Source: a virus. From it: DNA of 39,846 nucleotides. The DNA is taken from positions 1-39,846 of the IMG/VR virus record IMGVR_UViG_3300042305_001747. The stretch is one strand, 5' to 3'. Below are positions 16,470 to 23,999 of this stretch, piece after piece (positions within the stretch are counted from its first letter, which is position 1; each line of letters begins with the position of its first letter). The position numbers and the translations under genes were made by a program. The notes beneath the pieces were generated by a model that saw only the letters and a program-made list of their open reading frames with translations, did not search any database and had not been told where the DNA came from.

Positions 16470-17530
16470 ATAATTGGTTTAAAAAAAATTATAAAACAGT
16501 AATAATATTAGCGTTTCTTATTCCAATTATAACCGTTGCAATTGTTTCAATTTCTCACGTCACAAAATGGTACGGAATATCTAACCCATTAACTTGGGCG
16601 ATTTATTTATCAATAGGAATTGAAATTGCAGCGTTGTCTGCACTCGCAGCGATTTCTGCAAATATGGGGAAAAAAGTTTATTTCCCATTTGGAATTGTAA
16701 CATTAGTTCAATTCATAGGTAATGTTTATTTTGCCTATTCATACATTGACATACAAAGTCCCGCTTTTATTTCTTGGGTCGAACTTTTTTCTCCTTTATT
16801 AGAGTTAATTGGTGTTGAATCTAACGATTATGTTGGACACAAAAGATTTTTAGCATTTTTTGCTGGTGGTATGTTACCAATAATATCTCTGTCTTTTTTA
16901 CACATGTTAGTTAAATTTGTACAAGAAGAAAGAGAAAATGAACATAATAGTCTTTTAATAAATGCACCAATCGACAATGGGTCCGTTGTAGAAGAAACAC
17001 TTGTAGTGGAGGAACCCGTTGTAGAAGAGACACCAGTAATTGAAGAAACACTTGTAGTGGAGGAACCTATAGTTGAACCTGTTGTAGAAGAAGTACCTGT
17101 AGTCGAACCAGTTGTAGAGGAATCACCTGTAGTGGAGGAACCTGTTGTAGAAGAGACACCAGTAATTGAAGAAACACCTGTAGTGGAGGAACCCATATTT
17201 GAACCCGTTGTAGAAGAAGTACCTGTAGTTGAAGAACCTGTTGTAGAAGAGACACCAGTAATTGAAGAAACACCTGTAGTGGAGGAACCCATATTTGAAC
17301 CCGTTGTAGAAGAAGTACCTGTTGTAGAAGAGACACCAGTAATTGAAGAAACACCTGTGGTGGAAGAACCTATAGTCGAACCAGTTGTAGAAGAGGCACC
17401 AGTAATTGAAGAAACACTTGTGGTAGAAGAACCTATAGTCGAACCATTTGTAGAGGAAGTACCTGTGGTGGAGGAACCCGTTGTAGAAGAAATTCCCATT
17501 GAAAATAATGAGGAAGAAAAAAAAAACTAG
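16466..17530 (+). CDS. Membrane protein with Val-Glu-Pro repeat tail
   Basis: The product is 354 residues. Four hydrophobic segments lie in residues 10-155 (for example IILAFLIPIITVAIVSI and FLAFFAGGMLPIISLSFL). The rest, from about residue 170, is a strongly acidic repeat of units such as VVEEPVVEETPVIEETP and EPIVEPVVEEVP, likely an extended rod. The frame ends at TAG right after a run of ten A. The -1 frame continues for 53 further codons that look coding, so the natural product is probably longer (separate entry). Its function is unknown; it may be a membrane anchor with a periplasmic or cytoplasmic spacer arm. Confidence 0.7.
   Translation: MNNWFKKNYKTVIILAFLIPIITVAIVSISHVTKWYGISNPLTWAIYLSIGIEIAALSALAAISANMGKKVYFPFGIVTLVQFIGNVYFAYSYIDIQSPAFISWVELFSPLLELIGVESNDYVGHKRFLAFFAGGMLPIISLSFLHMLVKFVQEERENEHNSLLINAPIDNGSVVEETLVVEEPVVEETPVIEETLVVEEPIVEPVVEEVPVVEPVVEESPVVEEPVVEETPVIEETPVVEEPIFEPVVEEVPVVEEPVVEETPVIEETPVVEEPIFEPVVEEVPVVEETPVIEETPVVEEPIVEPVVEEAPVIEETLVVEEPIVEPFVEEVPVVEEPVVEEIPIENNEEEKKN
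16981..17490 (+). repeat. VEEP-coding imperfect tandem repeats
   Basis: Blocks such as GTAGTGGAGGAACC, GTTGTAGAAGAGACACC and AGTAATTGAAGAAACACC recur in shuffled order throughout, all in the same reading frame. The repeat keeps the opposite strand open too, producing a spurious reverse ORF. Confidence 0.85.
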
Positions 17531-17688
17531 AAGAATTAGACAACCAAATAGCGGAGGAATTATTGGGAAATTATGGTTTGGAGAATGGACAAGAAATAAA
17601 TAACAATACAGAAAATGGTGAATCTTCTGTTGTGACTAAAAAATTAACTAGAAATGTTGGAAATACACAACGTAGAAGGTTTAGATGA
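17517..17688 (+). other. Candidate -1 frameshift site and 53-codon extension
   Basis: Ten A (17517-17526) give the heptamer A-AAA-AAA in the zero frame, followed by AAC and the TAG stop at 17528-17530. Slipping back one base at this site reads AAA CTA GAA and continues through LEELDNQIAEELLGNYGLEN to RRRFR and TGA at 17686-17688. The composition is coding-like, and the extension runs into the next gene's start, leaving no gap. It is either programmed frameshifting of the dnaX type, a length-variable homopolymer switch, or a sequencing error in the A run. Confidence 0.55.
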
Positions 17689-18262
17689 TAAGAAACTAAA
17701 TATTGTTCGTAGAAAAACAAAAAAAACACAAATTTTACTATACGATACTGGTAGAAGAAGTGATGATTTTATTAGTAAAATAAAATATAGAAATTTGGGG
17801 AAATACGATGAGATTCCCCATTACATGGTCACAAAAATTGGTACGATATACCAATTTTACGATACCAAATTTTATTCAAAAACATTTGGGGATTCTATAA
17901 TAGATAAGCAATTTATAAAAATTGCAATTGAAAATTTGGGATGGTTGACTAAAAACACTATAACCGGATTTTTAAACAATTGGATTGGTGACCCGTATAG
18001 GTCAGAACCTTTTATAAAAAATTGGAGAAACCATTATTATTGGGACAGATATATCGATGAACAACTTATAACAACAGCAAAATTGTGTGAATTTTTATGT
18101 GAATTACATGATATCCCCAAAAAAATAGTACCATCTCAAGGTTATATTGAAAATGTTGTTAATTTTAATGGTGTCTCATGTAAATCCAATTTTTCAAATA
18201 TTTATACAGATATAAACCCATCATTTAATTTTAGACTATTTTTTAATCATGAACAACAATAA
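17654..18262 (+). CDS. Amidase_2-like protein with zinc ligands apparently lost
   Basis: The product is 202 residues. It follows the pattern of N-acetylmuramoyl-L-alanine amidase (T7 lysozyme/PGRP type): IPHYMVTKIGTIYQFYD matches the H-Y-x-I-x-x-x-G-x-I-Y-Q strand, IKIAIENLGWL the G-I-x-L-x-N-x-G strand, YIDEQLITTAKLCEFLCELH the helix, and TDINPSFNFRLF the D-P-G-P-x-F end. The usual metal-binding His near the start is replaced (LLYDTGR), and the distal His is replaced (VPSQGYI). It may therefore bind peptidoglycan without cleaving it, or be structural. The fold assignment is by pattern only. Confidence 0.55.
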   Translation: MLEIHNVEGLDDKKLNIVRRKTKKTQILLYDTGRRSDDFISKIKYRNLGKYDEIPHYMVTKIGTIYQFYDTKFYSKTFGDSIIDKQFIKIAIENLGWLTKNTITGFLNNWIGDPYRSEPFIKNWRNHYYWDRYIDEQLITTAKLCEFLCELHDIPKKIVPSQGYIENVVNFNGVSCKSNFSNIYTDINPSFNFRLFFNHEQQ

Positions 18263-18773
18263 AAAAAACGGATACGATGAAATAAAGACAATGTTAAACA
18301 CATTAAGAAATCTTAATGAATCGAAACATTTTACGAAACCGTTAATTAATGAGCAAAAAGAAAATATTGATTCTGACACCAATATTGATAAAGAACAATT
18401 CGATAATATTGAAATAGTTAATGATGTTGAAGTTAAATTACTTTCAACGGACCAAGAAGATGTTAAATTAAAAGAAGCGGATAAAACATCAATAAGTCAA
18501 ATCATAGACTTATTTAGACAACAAGTTTCACAAATAGCCGATTTAGACCCTGGTTTTACTGTTACTGAAAATCAAGTAAGACTTGATGGTGTTTTAACTG
18601 AAACCGAAATAAATTTTGTATTAATTGCTGGTAATGAAAGTGGGTTATATATTAACAGTGATATGTTGGAAATTGATGAGGAAACAAATAGTATGTTAGA
18701 AAAATTATTTAAATTTAAAACAACATTTGTTACATCAATGGAACCATTAATAAAAGATAGAATGTCGTACTAA
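18249..18773 (+). CDS. Hypothetical acidic protein
   Basis: The product is 174 residues with no recognised family. The N-terminal 80 residues are low-complexity and Asn/Asp/Lys rich; the C-terminal part (SQIIDLFRQQVSQIADLDPG to the end) looks like a small alpha/beta domain. It overlaps the amidase-like gene by 14 bases and the next gene by one base. The run of four overlapping genes 17654-20163 suggests one operon, possibly for head or tail assembly. Confidence 0.6.
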   Translation: MNNNKKNGYDEIKTMLNTLRNLNESKHFTKPLINEQKENIDSDTNIDKEQFDNIEIVNDVEVKLLSTDQEDVKLKEADKTSISQIIDLFRQQVSQIADLDPGFTVTENQVRLDGVLTETEINFVLIAGNESGLYINSDMLEIDEETNSMLEKLFKFKTTFVTSMEPLIKDRMSY

Positions 18774-19012
18774 TGCCTCTAACTAACTCCGATATAAAAG
18801 AAATTGAAAAAATCACCAGAAAAGAAATGAAAGATTTTCTGGAATCCACACAGGCACATACTATTGTCACAAAAATAATACAAAAAGAGATTGGGACGAA
18901 AGATATTGACGATAAGATTGTCGATTTATCTTCTAAAGTGGTTGTAGAATTGTTTAAAACATTATGGCAACGTAAGTCTTTTTGGGAACAACCAATAAAA
19001 AATGTTAAGTAA
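18773..19012 (+). CDS. Small helical hypothetical protein
   Basis: The product is 79 residues, predicted largely alpha-helical (DIKEIEKITRKEMKDFLEST, then VVELFKTLWQRKSFW). It starts on the last base of the previous stop (TAATG) and ends on the first base of the next ATG, so translation is tightly coupled. No known motif. Its size and placement fit a small head- or tail-assembly accessory protein, but this is only context. Confidence 0.6.
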   Translation: MPLTNSDIKEIEKITRKEMKDFLESTQAHTIVTKIIQKEIGTKDIDDKIVDLSSKVVVELFKTLWQRKSFWEQPIKNVK

Positions 19013-20163
19013 TGGAAAATAAAAAAAGACCAAATATTAGTGGTGAAATGGATGAATTTCAAAGATTGTCTCAAGAATTAAGTAGAGACGAAAATATTGA
19101 AATTTCGGTAGAAGACATTGTTAAATCTTTTGAAAACGCTGAAGAAAAGACATTGACCAAAGATATTTGGAAAAAACTAGAGAACACTGAATCAAATGAA
19201 ATCGAAAAGGGGGACATGGATTCGGTTATTAAAGTTGCCAAAAAATATAATAAAACTAATCCAAAAAAACTTGCACAATCTCTAAAGTCAGGGGATTATT
19301 CAAGACCATTAATATTAAAATTGGGGGATAGATATATTTTAGTTGCGGGAAACACTAGACTATGCACATCTGCAGCTTTAGGAATAGAACCTAAAGTTTT
19401 TATAGGTAAAATTAATATGGATGGTGAACTAAATGAAAAATGGTCTGAAAAAATGGGAAATAAAACATATTCTAAAGAGGAAATATCGAAACTTATAAAT
19501 CAAGCACATAAAGGAATTACCAGAACTAAAGGAAAAGAATACGCTCCAACGTCACACGAAATCCAAAAATGGATTGACAACCATCTTTCAAAAGAAGAGG
19601 ATGTTTCTGAGAAATGGAGTCAAAAGTACAAAGATTCAATAGACTGTAATAATCCAAAAGGATTTAGTCAAAAGGCACATTGTCAAGGTAAATTAAAGAG
19701 AGATACGAAAGAATCTATGGGTGCGGACTCATCGGGTTCTTTTGAGGCACCTTTAAAAAACGCACCAATAGTAAAAAGAAAAATAAATAAAATACATAAT
19801 TTTGAATCTGATTTGGATGAGGCAACTGATTCGAGTTCTTCTGGACAATATGACGTTTCTTTTAGTTCAGGTAGGTCAAATCCATTGAAAATAAATGGAC
19901 CTGATAGCATAAAAACAAGTAGAGCCGTTAAAGATAAAAATTTTCCAAAATACGGAGGACCAGGTGGTGTATTCGTAAAAGTAAAAGAAAAATGTAAGAA
20001 ATACCCCTATTGTAATCAAGGTGACATAAAATCACTTGAATTTTTTGAAAAAGAAGGATTGGTTGAATCGGCTAAAAATGTATCGAATAAAACAGGAATT
20101 CCATATAAAATTGTTGAAAAATTGATACTAAACGAAATTAAAGAATATTTATTAAGTAAATGA
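19012..20163 (+). CDS. ParB/sulfiredoxin-fold domain protein with Cys/His-rich segments
   Basis: The product is 383 residues. Residues about 65-142 match a ParB-type nuclease/NTPase fold: RPLILKLGDRYILVAGNTRL followed by CTSAALGIEPKVFIG, equivalent to the G-x-x-R-L-x-A-A-x-x-L-G motif. A later segment, SIDCNNPKGFSQKAHCQG, has spaced Cys/His that could bind metal, and CKKYPYCNQG is a second pair. The C terminus is helical (NKTGIPYKIVEKLILNEIKEYL). The gene overlaps both neighbours. ParB-like domains occur in partition proteins and in nucleic-acid enzymes; which applies here is unknown. Confidence 0.65.
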   Translation: MENKKRPNISGEMDEFQRLSQELSRDENIEISVEDIVKSFENAEEKTLTKDIWKKLENTESNEIEKGDMDSVIKVAKKYNKTNPKKLAQSLKSGDYSRPLILKLGDRYILVAGNTRLCTSAALGIEPKVFIGKINMDGELNEKWSEKMGNKTYSKEEISKLINQAHKGITRTKGKEYAPTSHEIQKWIDNHLSKEEDVSEKWSQKYKDSIDCNNPKGFSQKAHCQGKLKRDTKESMGADSSGSFEAPLKNAPIVKRKINKIHNFESDLDEATDSSSSGQYDVSFSSGRSNPLKINGPDSIKTSRAVKDKNFPKYGGPGGVFVKVKEKCKKYPYCNQGDIKSLEFFEKEGLVESAKNVSNKTGIPYKIVEKLILNEIKEYLLSK

Positions 20164-21446
20164 AAAAGGATTTATTAAATATCATAGAAGAATCATTAAT
20201 TAATGAGGTTAAAAAAACCATAATTAAGGAATCTAAGGACCAAAAAGAATATTATCACATTATGTGTGAAGGGGAACCCATTGACACTTTCGAATCAGAG
20301 GAAATTGCGATGAAACACTTAGATATCTATAAGAAAAATCATCCCGAAAAAGAATTCATAATTGAAAAATCAAATTATAAATCACCATCTGAATTAATTG
20401 ATAAATTAGATAAGATGAGTGAAGAATTAGAAGAAAATAAAATAGAAAAACCAATGAAAAAAGTTAAAGTATCTAGTTTAGCGGAAGCCATTATGATGGC
20501 GAAAAATAAAAACCAAAAACATATTAAGGTGAATGGGGAATCCTATGATGTAAACGAAATGTGGAAATCATTAGAGGAAGAAGAAACCGATGTTGAGGAA
20601 TCTAACGCCTTTGTTTTAGCTGCTGATGCCGCTAGAGATGCTGGCAAAAAAGAGTTTGAATTTCCTAAAGGTAGTGGTAAAATGCACAAAGTTACTTTAA
20701 CAAAAGACATTGAAACCAAAGAGGGTAAAATGGGTCAGTGTAGTGAATGTGGAGGTATGATGAACGAAGAAGGCACGTGTAATGAATGTGGTACTGGAAA
20801 TATGAACGAAACCAAAAAAATAAAATTAAGATTAACTGAGAATGAGTTAATTTCATTAATCTCTAAAATGGTGGAGAGTTCAAAAAAAATGATGAAAGAA
20901 TCAGTGCCAGGGTTAGAGGTAACAAAGAAAGCCCAATCAGGTTCAAAGAAAGAAAATGAAAGTAATTTAAAAGATGTTGAACAAAAATTAAAAAAGGCAT
21001 CGTCTTTTGATGGTAACGACAATCCTGAATTTCCTAAACAAATTGGAAAAGGTGAAAAAATGACAATAAAAACAACTGAAGAACAAGATGAAATAATTGC
21101 TGACACTAGAGGTGGGACAATGATTGATTTGGATTATGATTTCGAACCTTCAGAAAATTTTAAAAAAAGATTAAAAATGGCATTAGAAGGTGATACTAAA
21201 ATGGGTAATTCTCATGAGGCCGCTAATGTGGTAAAAAAAGATACAGGTGAAAACCTGTTAAAATCTTCAAATAGAAAGAAAGAAAAGGCATCCAAAAACG
21301 CTGAAATTAGTTGGGGTCATAGTTGGAAAACACCGGAAAAAGTTGTTGTTGTAAAAGAATCTAAAAAAGATAATAAACAAACCATAATCGAAGAAGAAAT
21401 TAAAAGAATGAAAACAATTTTGGGATATAATGAATCAACCCAATAA
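20160..21446 (+). CDS. Hypothetical charged protein with zinc-ribbon motif, scaffold-like
   Basis: The product is 428 residues, highly charged and mainly helical. A short zinc-ribbon-like motif, CSECGGMMNEEGTCNECG, lies near residues 197-214. The C-terminal EEEIKRMKTILGYNES is a helix of a kind often found at the ends of phage head-assembly proteins. A repeat-like segment (KSSNRKKEKASKNAEISWGH) lies near residue 375. It overlaps the ParB-like gene by four bases. Charge, helicity and operon position fit a scaffold or head-vertex accessory protein, but no family is recognised. Confidence 0.6.
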   Translation: MKKDLLNIIEESLINEVKKTIIKESKDQKEYYHIMCEGEPIDTFESEEIAMKHLDIYKKNHPEKEFIIEKSNYKSPSELIDKLDKMSEELEENKIEKPMKKVKVSSLAEAIMMAKNKNQKHIKVNGESYDVNEMWKSLEEEETDVEESNAFVLAADAARDAGKKEFEFPKGSGKMHKVTLTKDIETKEGKMGQCSECGGMMNEEGTCNECGTGNMNETKKIKLRLTENELISLISKMVESSKKMMKESVPGLEVTKKAQSGSKKENESNLKDVEQKLKKASSFDGNDNPEFPKQIGKGEKMTIKTTEEQDEIIADTRGGTMIDLDYDFEPSENFKKRLKMALEGDTKMGNSHEAANVVKKDTGENLLKSSNRKKEKASKNAEISWGHSWKTPEKVVVVKESKKDNKQTIIEEEIKRMKTILGYNESTQ

Positions 21447-21497
21447 TTAATATTAATCTTTATTTTCTATTCTTTTTTATTATTATATGAATATGTT

Positions 21498-21953
21498 ATG
21501 GAAAATAAAGAAAATCAACTTGAATTAGATTCAACAGATAGATACAAACATCAAATAGATATTTGGTATAGAACATATAATATTAATCGAGATAAAATTG
21601 TATTGTTTTCTGATTTCCTTTCGTCTTTACATAACTTAGTTGAATCAACTTTTTTAGGTGAAGATGTTTTATACGATGAAGTAGACCAAAGAACCCATTT
21701 TAATTGGTGCTGGAAAAAAATAATATCTGATTTTGAAAAAGAAAAAATTTTCTTTAAAGAAAATGGTTCTCATTACGAATATTTTTGGAATTTCTTTTTT
21801 GAAGCCTTTTACATCAATAAATTAGACGATAAAGAAACCAAAGTATTTGAATACTTTCATAAATTATTTGATTTTACGTATAAAAAATCTAGGTCAGAAT
21901 TAGATATTTTAACAGAAGTTTATAAATTATTGGACCAAAACTTGAAAAAGTAA
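21498..21953 (+). CDS. Hypothetical aromatic-rich helical protein
   Basis: The product is 151 residues, soluble, helical and unusually rich in Phe, Tyr and Trp (THFNWCWKKIISDFEKE; HYEYFWNFFFEAFYI). No known motif. It follows a 51-base AT-rich gap and precedes the H1-like gene and its promoter. The function is unknown. Confidence 0.6.
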   Translation: MENKENQLELDSTDRYKHQIDIWYRTYNINRDKIVLFSDFLSSLHNLVESTFLGEDVLYDEVDQRTHFNWCWKKIISDFEKEKIFFKENGSHYEYFWNFFFEAFYINKLDDKETKVFEYFHKLFDFTYKKSRSELDILTEVYKLLDQNLKK

Positions 21954-21971
21954 TTTTTTTCCGTATATTAT
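21942..21971 (+). promoter_or_regulatory. Bacteroidota-type promoter of the H1-like gene
   Basis: TTG at 21942-21944, a 19-base spacer, and TATATTAT at 21964-21971, 15 bases before the ATG at 21987. It overlaps the end of the previous gene. Confidence 0.5.
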
Positions 21972-21986
21972 ATACAAAAACGGAAA

Positions 21987-22169
21987 ATGGAAACACTAAA
22001 AATAATTAAAGACTTAGTGGAGAAACTATCTATTGACTCTACTAAAGTTTTTGAAAAGGGAAATAGAAGTGCGTCGGTCAGGGCCAGAAAATATGCACAA
22101 GAAATCAGAGAAATAATGCCTAAATTCAGGAAAGAAATTTTAAACGAAATTAAGAAAAATGATAATTAA
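21987..22169 (+). CDS. Histone H1-like (Hc1-type) DNA-binding protein
   Basis: The product is 60 residues, basic. The segment DSTKVFEKGNRSASVRARKY followed by AQEIREIMPKFRKEI matches the Bacteroidota histone H1-like family, whose members read F-x-E-K-G-N-x-x-A-x-x-R-x-R-K-x-x-Q-E-x-K. The family binds and condenses DNA in the host. A phage copy could compact phage DNA or remodel the host nucleoid. It has its own host-type promoter and overlaps the following gene by 11 bases. The match is by motif memory, not a search, but the pattern is distinctive. Confidence 0.8.
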   Translation: METLKIIKDLVEKLSIDSTKVFEKGNRSASVRARKYAQEIREIMPKFRKEILNEIKKNDN

Positions 22170-22350
22170 TATCTCAATATTTCTTTCTGTTTTAAGTATA
22201 ATTTACTTACTAAGGTTTCTTTTTGAATTTTGCATAAAGTTTTTTTCTGAGGAACCCACTATCATAAAAATCTCAAAAACGGATGTTGTTTTTTTATATT
22301 TATCGATTTCATATTTAATAACCTTTATAATTGTTTGGCCAAATGTTTGA
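22159..22350 (+). CDS. Small two-helix membrane protein
   Basis: The product is 63 residues with two transmembrane segments (about 4-26 and 42-61) separated by a charged loop containing KISKTD. It overlaps both the H1-like gene and the following gene, so it is translated from the H1 transcript. Small phage membrane proteins of this kind can be holins or superinfection-exclusion factors; nothing here decides. Confidence 0.55.
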   Translation: MIINISIFLSVLSIIYLLRFLFEFCIKFFSEEPTIIKISKTDVVFLYLSISYLITFIIVWPNV

Positions 22351-22798
22351 TAGTATAAGATTTTTAAGACCATATTTTTTCTCTTTAAGAGAAATCGAAA
22401 ATAATGTTAGTTTGGATATAAAACTACCCGTTACATGGAAATTTGAAACAATTATATCGCAATATAAATCGGTAAAATACAAAGTTCAAGATAAGAATGA
22501 AAAATTTAATTTGGTATCGATTATAAGTAATGCGACCGCTGATGGATATGAAATAGCATTTTCTTGTGCAAACGAAATAATTACAGTTAATAAAGAGAAT
22601 GAAGAAAAACAAAAACTTTTGCAATCAAAAATAAAAGAACTTGAAATTTTATTTCAGCACCAATCTTTGGAAAAATTAAGAGACTTATCATTTATAGAAA
22701 ATGCAAGACAAGAGAATACAACAGGGATTAGAATGGTTGATGAAGGAAGTGGAGAAGGACAATTTGGAAATCAAGACGATAAAGAATCAGATGATTGA
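22343..22798 (+). CDS. Hypothetical protein
   Basis: The product is 151 residues. The ATG at 22343 (ATGTTTGA, overlapping the previous stop) was chosen over an in-frame TTG at 22331. The first half is beta-rich, the second helical (ENEEKQKLLQSKIKELEILF), and the tail acidic (GSGEGQFGNQDDKESDD). No known motif is seen. Confidence 0.55.
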   Translation: MFDSIRFLRPYFFSLREIENNVSLDIKLPVTWKFETIISQYKSVKYKVQDKNEKFNLVSIISNATADGYEIAFSCANEIITVNKENEEKQKLLQSKIKELEILFQHQSLEKLRDLSFIENARQENTTGIRMVDEGSGEGQFGNQDDKESDD

Positions 22799-22907
22799 CG
22801 AAATAAAAAAAATAGATAAAACAAAAATGTTTACCCCAAAACAAAAAAATAAAATTGGTTTTTGGGAAAAAATATCAATAATACTTGGTTATGGAAAAAA
22901 AAGGTGA
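22791..22907 (+). CDS. Very small basic protein ending ILGYGKKR
   Basis: The product is 38 residues. It starts at an ATG overlapping the previous stop (ATGATTGA). The C-terminal half (KIGFWEKISIILGYGKKR) is an amphipathic helix with a basic end. An in-frame upstream ATG at 22701 would place most of the extra coding inside the previous gene and is less likely. The next gene's ATG at 22891 lies within it, continuing the chain of overlaps that supports its reality. Confidence 0.5.
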   Translation: MIDEIKKIDKTKMFTPKQKNKIGFWEKISIILGYGKKR

Positions 22908-23124
22908 ATTACTAAACCAAATAGCAATAATATCGGATTTAATTGAAAAGATGAATTTAAAAAAAATCTCATCTACAATTGTTTTTGAATTGGAGAATGA
23001 TGTTTTTGAATCTACTTTCAAATACGTTAATAAGTTACAACAAAACAATATGATTAAACCCAATAAAACATTCACAATTAAAATTGGTGAAGTTGATATC
23101 ATCTTTAATAAGAGTAGTGTCTAA
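22891..23124 (+). CDS. Hypothetical small protein
   Basis: The product is 77 residues with an N-terminal helix (EKKGELLNQIAIISDLIEKM) and a beta-rich C terminus. The ATG at 22891 is preferred over a TTG at 22885. Its last 20 bases overlap the end of the convergent gene on the other strand. No family is recognised. Confidence 0.5.
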   Translation: MEKKGELLNQIAIISDLIEKMNLKKISSTIVFELENDVFESTFKYVNKLQQNNMIKPNKTFTIKIGEVDIIFNKSSV

Positions 23125-23743
23125 ATAGTTCTCTTCTCTTATATCCCTTTTCTTCTAAAATTTTATATAGATTTTTTCTTTGAATTGTTGTGATATCTCG
23201 AACAAAAATAAAGTTTGTTTTCTTTTTTTTCAAAACATCTTCTCTTATTAGTTCAAATAATCTTGATGCATCTTTTATATTTTTATTTCCAAATAAAAAT
23301 ATTTCATCGTCAATTTGCACAAATACTTTGTTATTTAAAGTGAAAATTTGACCGATACCGTTCATTGATAATATTTGTTCTAAAACTTCGTGATATCTAA
23401 TCCTCGATTTTTTTTGAAAATCATATATTAATTCCTCTTTCCAATAAGGTATTATTTCTTTAATTCTATATTTTTCATTCTCTATTTTAGCCTCAACCAA
23501 TCTTCCTAAACTATCTCTAACATACGTATTTTTTGCCCACCTATTGTTCGTAAAAATTAATGCCAATTCAAATATGGCATCTTGATTTCTTTTTGTTATC
23601 TGTAGCTGTACAAATCTGGGTTTTCTTTCTGTTTTATATTCATACCAATGTTCATAGATAGTTGTCCTTTTCATAGAACGACTAAAAATTTTTATTCTTT
23701 TTTTGTTACAAAATAAAACAATGAAATATTTTCCTTTTTTCAT
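23105..23743 (-). CDS. Hypothetical protein
   Basis: The product is 212 residues. It is basic, mixed alpha/beta, with no hydrophobic segment and no motif I recognise. Segments such as PRFVQLQITKRNQDAIFELA and NFIFVRDITTIQRKNLYKIL could form a nucleic-acid-binding or polymerase-accessory fold, but this is not supported by a signature. The start ATG overlaps the stop of the small membrane-protein gene upstream (ATGA), so the two are co-translated. Confidence 0.6.
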   Translation of the reverse strand: MKKGKYFIVLFCNKKRIKIFSRSMKRTTIYEHWYEYKTERKPRFVQLQITKRNQDAIFELALIFTNNRWAKNTYVRDSLGRLVEAKIENEKYRIKEIIPYWKEELIYDFQKKSRIRYHEVLEQILSMNGIGQIFTLNNKVFVQIDDEIFLFGNKNIKDASRLFELIREDVLKKKKTNFIFVRDITTIQRKNLYKILEEKGYKRRELFRHYSY

Positions 23744-23904
23744 ATGAATAGTTTAATTAAAGAAAAAAAACCATATATACCAAACATACTCCATACTACT
23801 ATAAATATTTTTACAACATTTTCCATTTTATTTGTGGCATGGTTTACACTACCAATGGTTACTGGTGATGATTGTTTTTTCTTTTTACACGATTGACATG
23901 ACAT
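23740..23904 (-). CDS. Small Cys-rich, membrane-anchored protein (54 residues)
   Basis: The N terminus MSCQSCKKKKQ has a C-x2-C pair next to four Lys. The C terminus has one transmembrane segment (VKIFIVVWSMFGIYGFFSLI). The stop TGA overlaps the next gene's ATG (ATGA), strong evidence that it is translated. The layout resembles the small Cys-Lys N terminus of the 32431-32619 product (MAGCGCKKN). The function is unknown. Confidence 0.6.
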   Translation of the reverse strand: MSCQSCKKKKQSSPVTIGSVNHATNKMENVVKIFIVVWSMFGIYGFFSLIKLFI

Positions 23905-23950
23905 AATGTTAATAATTTACACATTAAATAAGTATTTATCAATTAACTAT

Positions 23951-23981
23951 TTTGATTTATGTTTTTTTTTGGTTATATTTT
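23951..23981 (+). promoter_or_regulatory. Bacteroidota-type promoter of the Dam-like gene
   Basis: TTTG at 23951-23954, a 19-base spacer, and TATATTTT at 23974-23981, 18 bases before the ATG at 24000. It lies in the divergent gap between the minus-strand pair and the methylase. The gap 23905-23999 holds no gene. Confidence 0.6.
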
Positions 23982-23999
23982 ATCTACAATTAATCGATA

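Noticed and set aside
16828-17499. 223-codon reverse frame (TTGSSTTG repeats)
   Set aside because: Shadow of the VEEP repeat; the forward frame has membrane segments and fits the operon.
22701-22790. Longer start for the ILGYGKKR mini-protein
   Set aside because: It would overlap the previous gene by 98 bases; the ATG at 22791 overlaps only the stop, as elsewhere in this genome.
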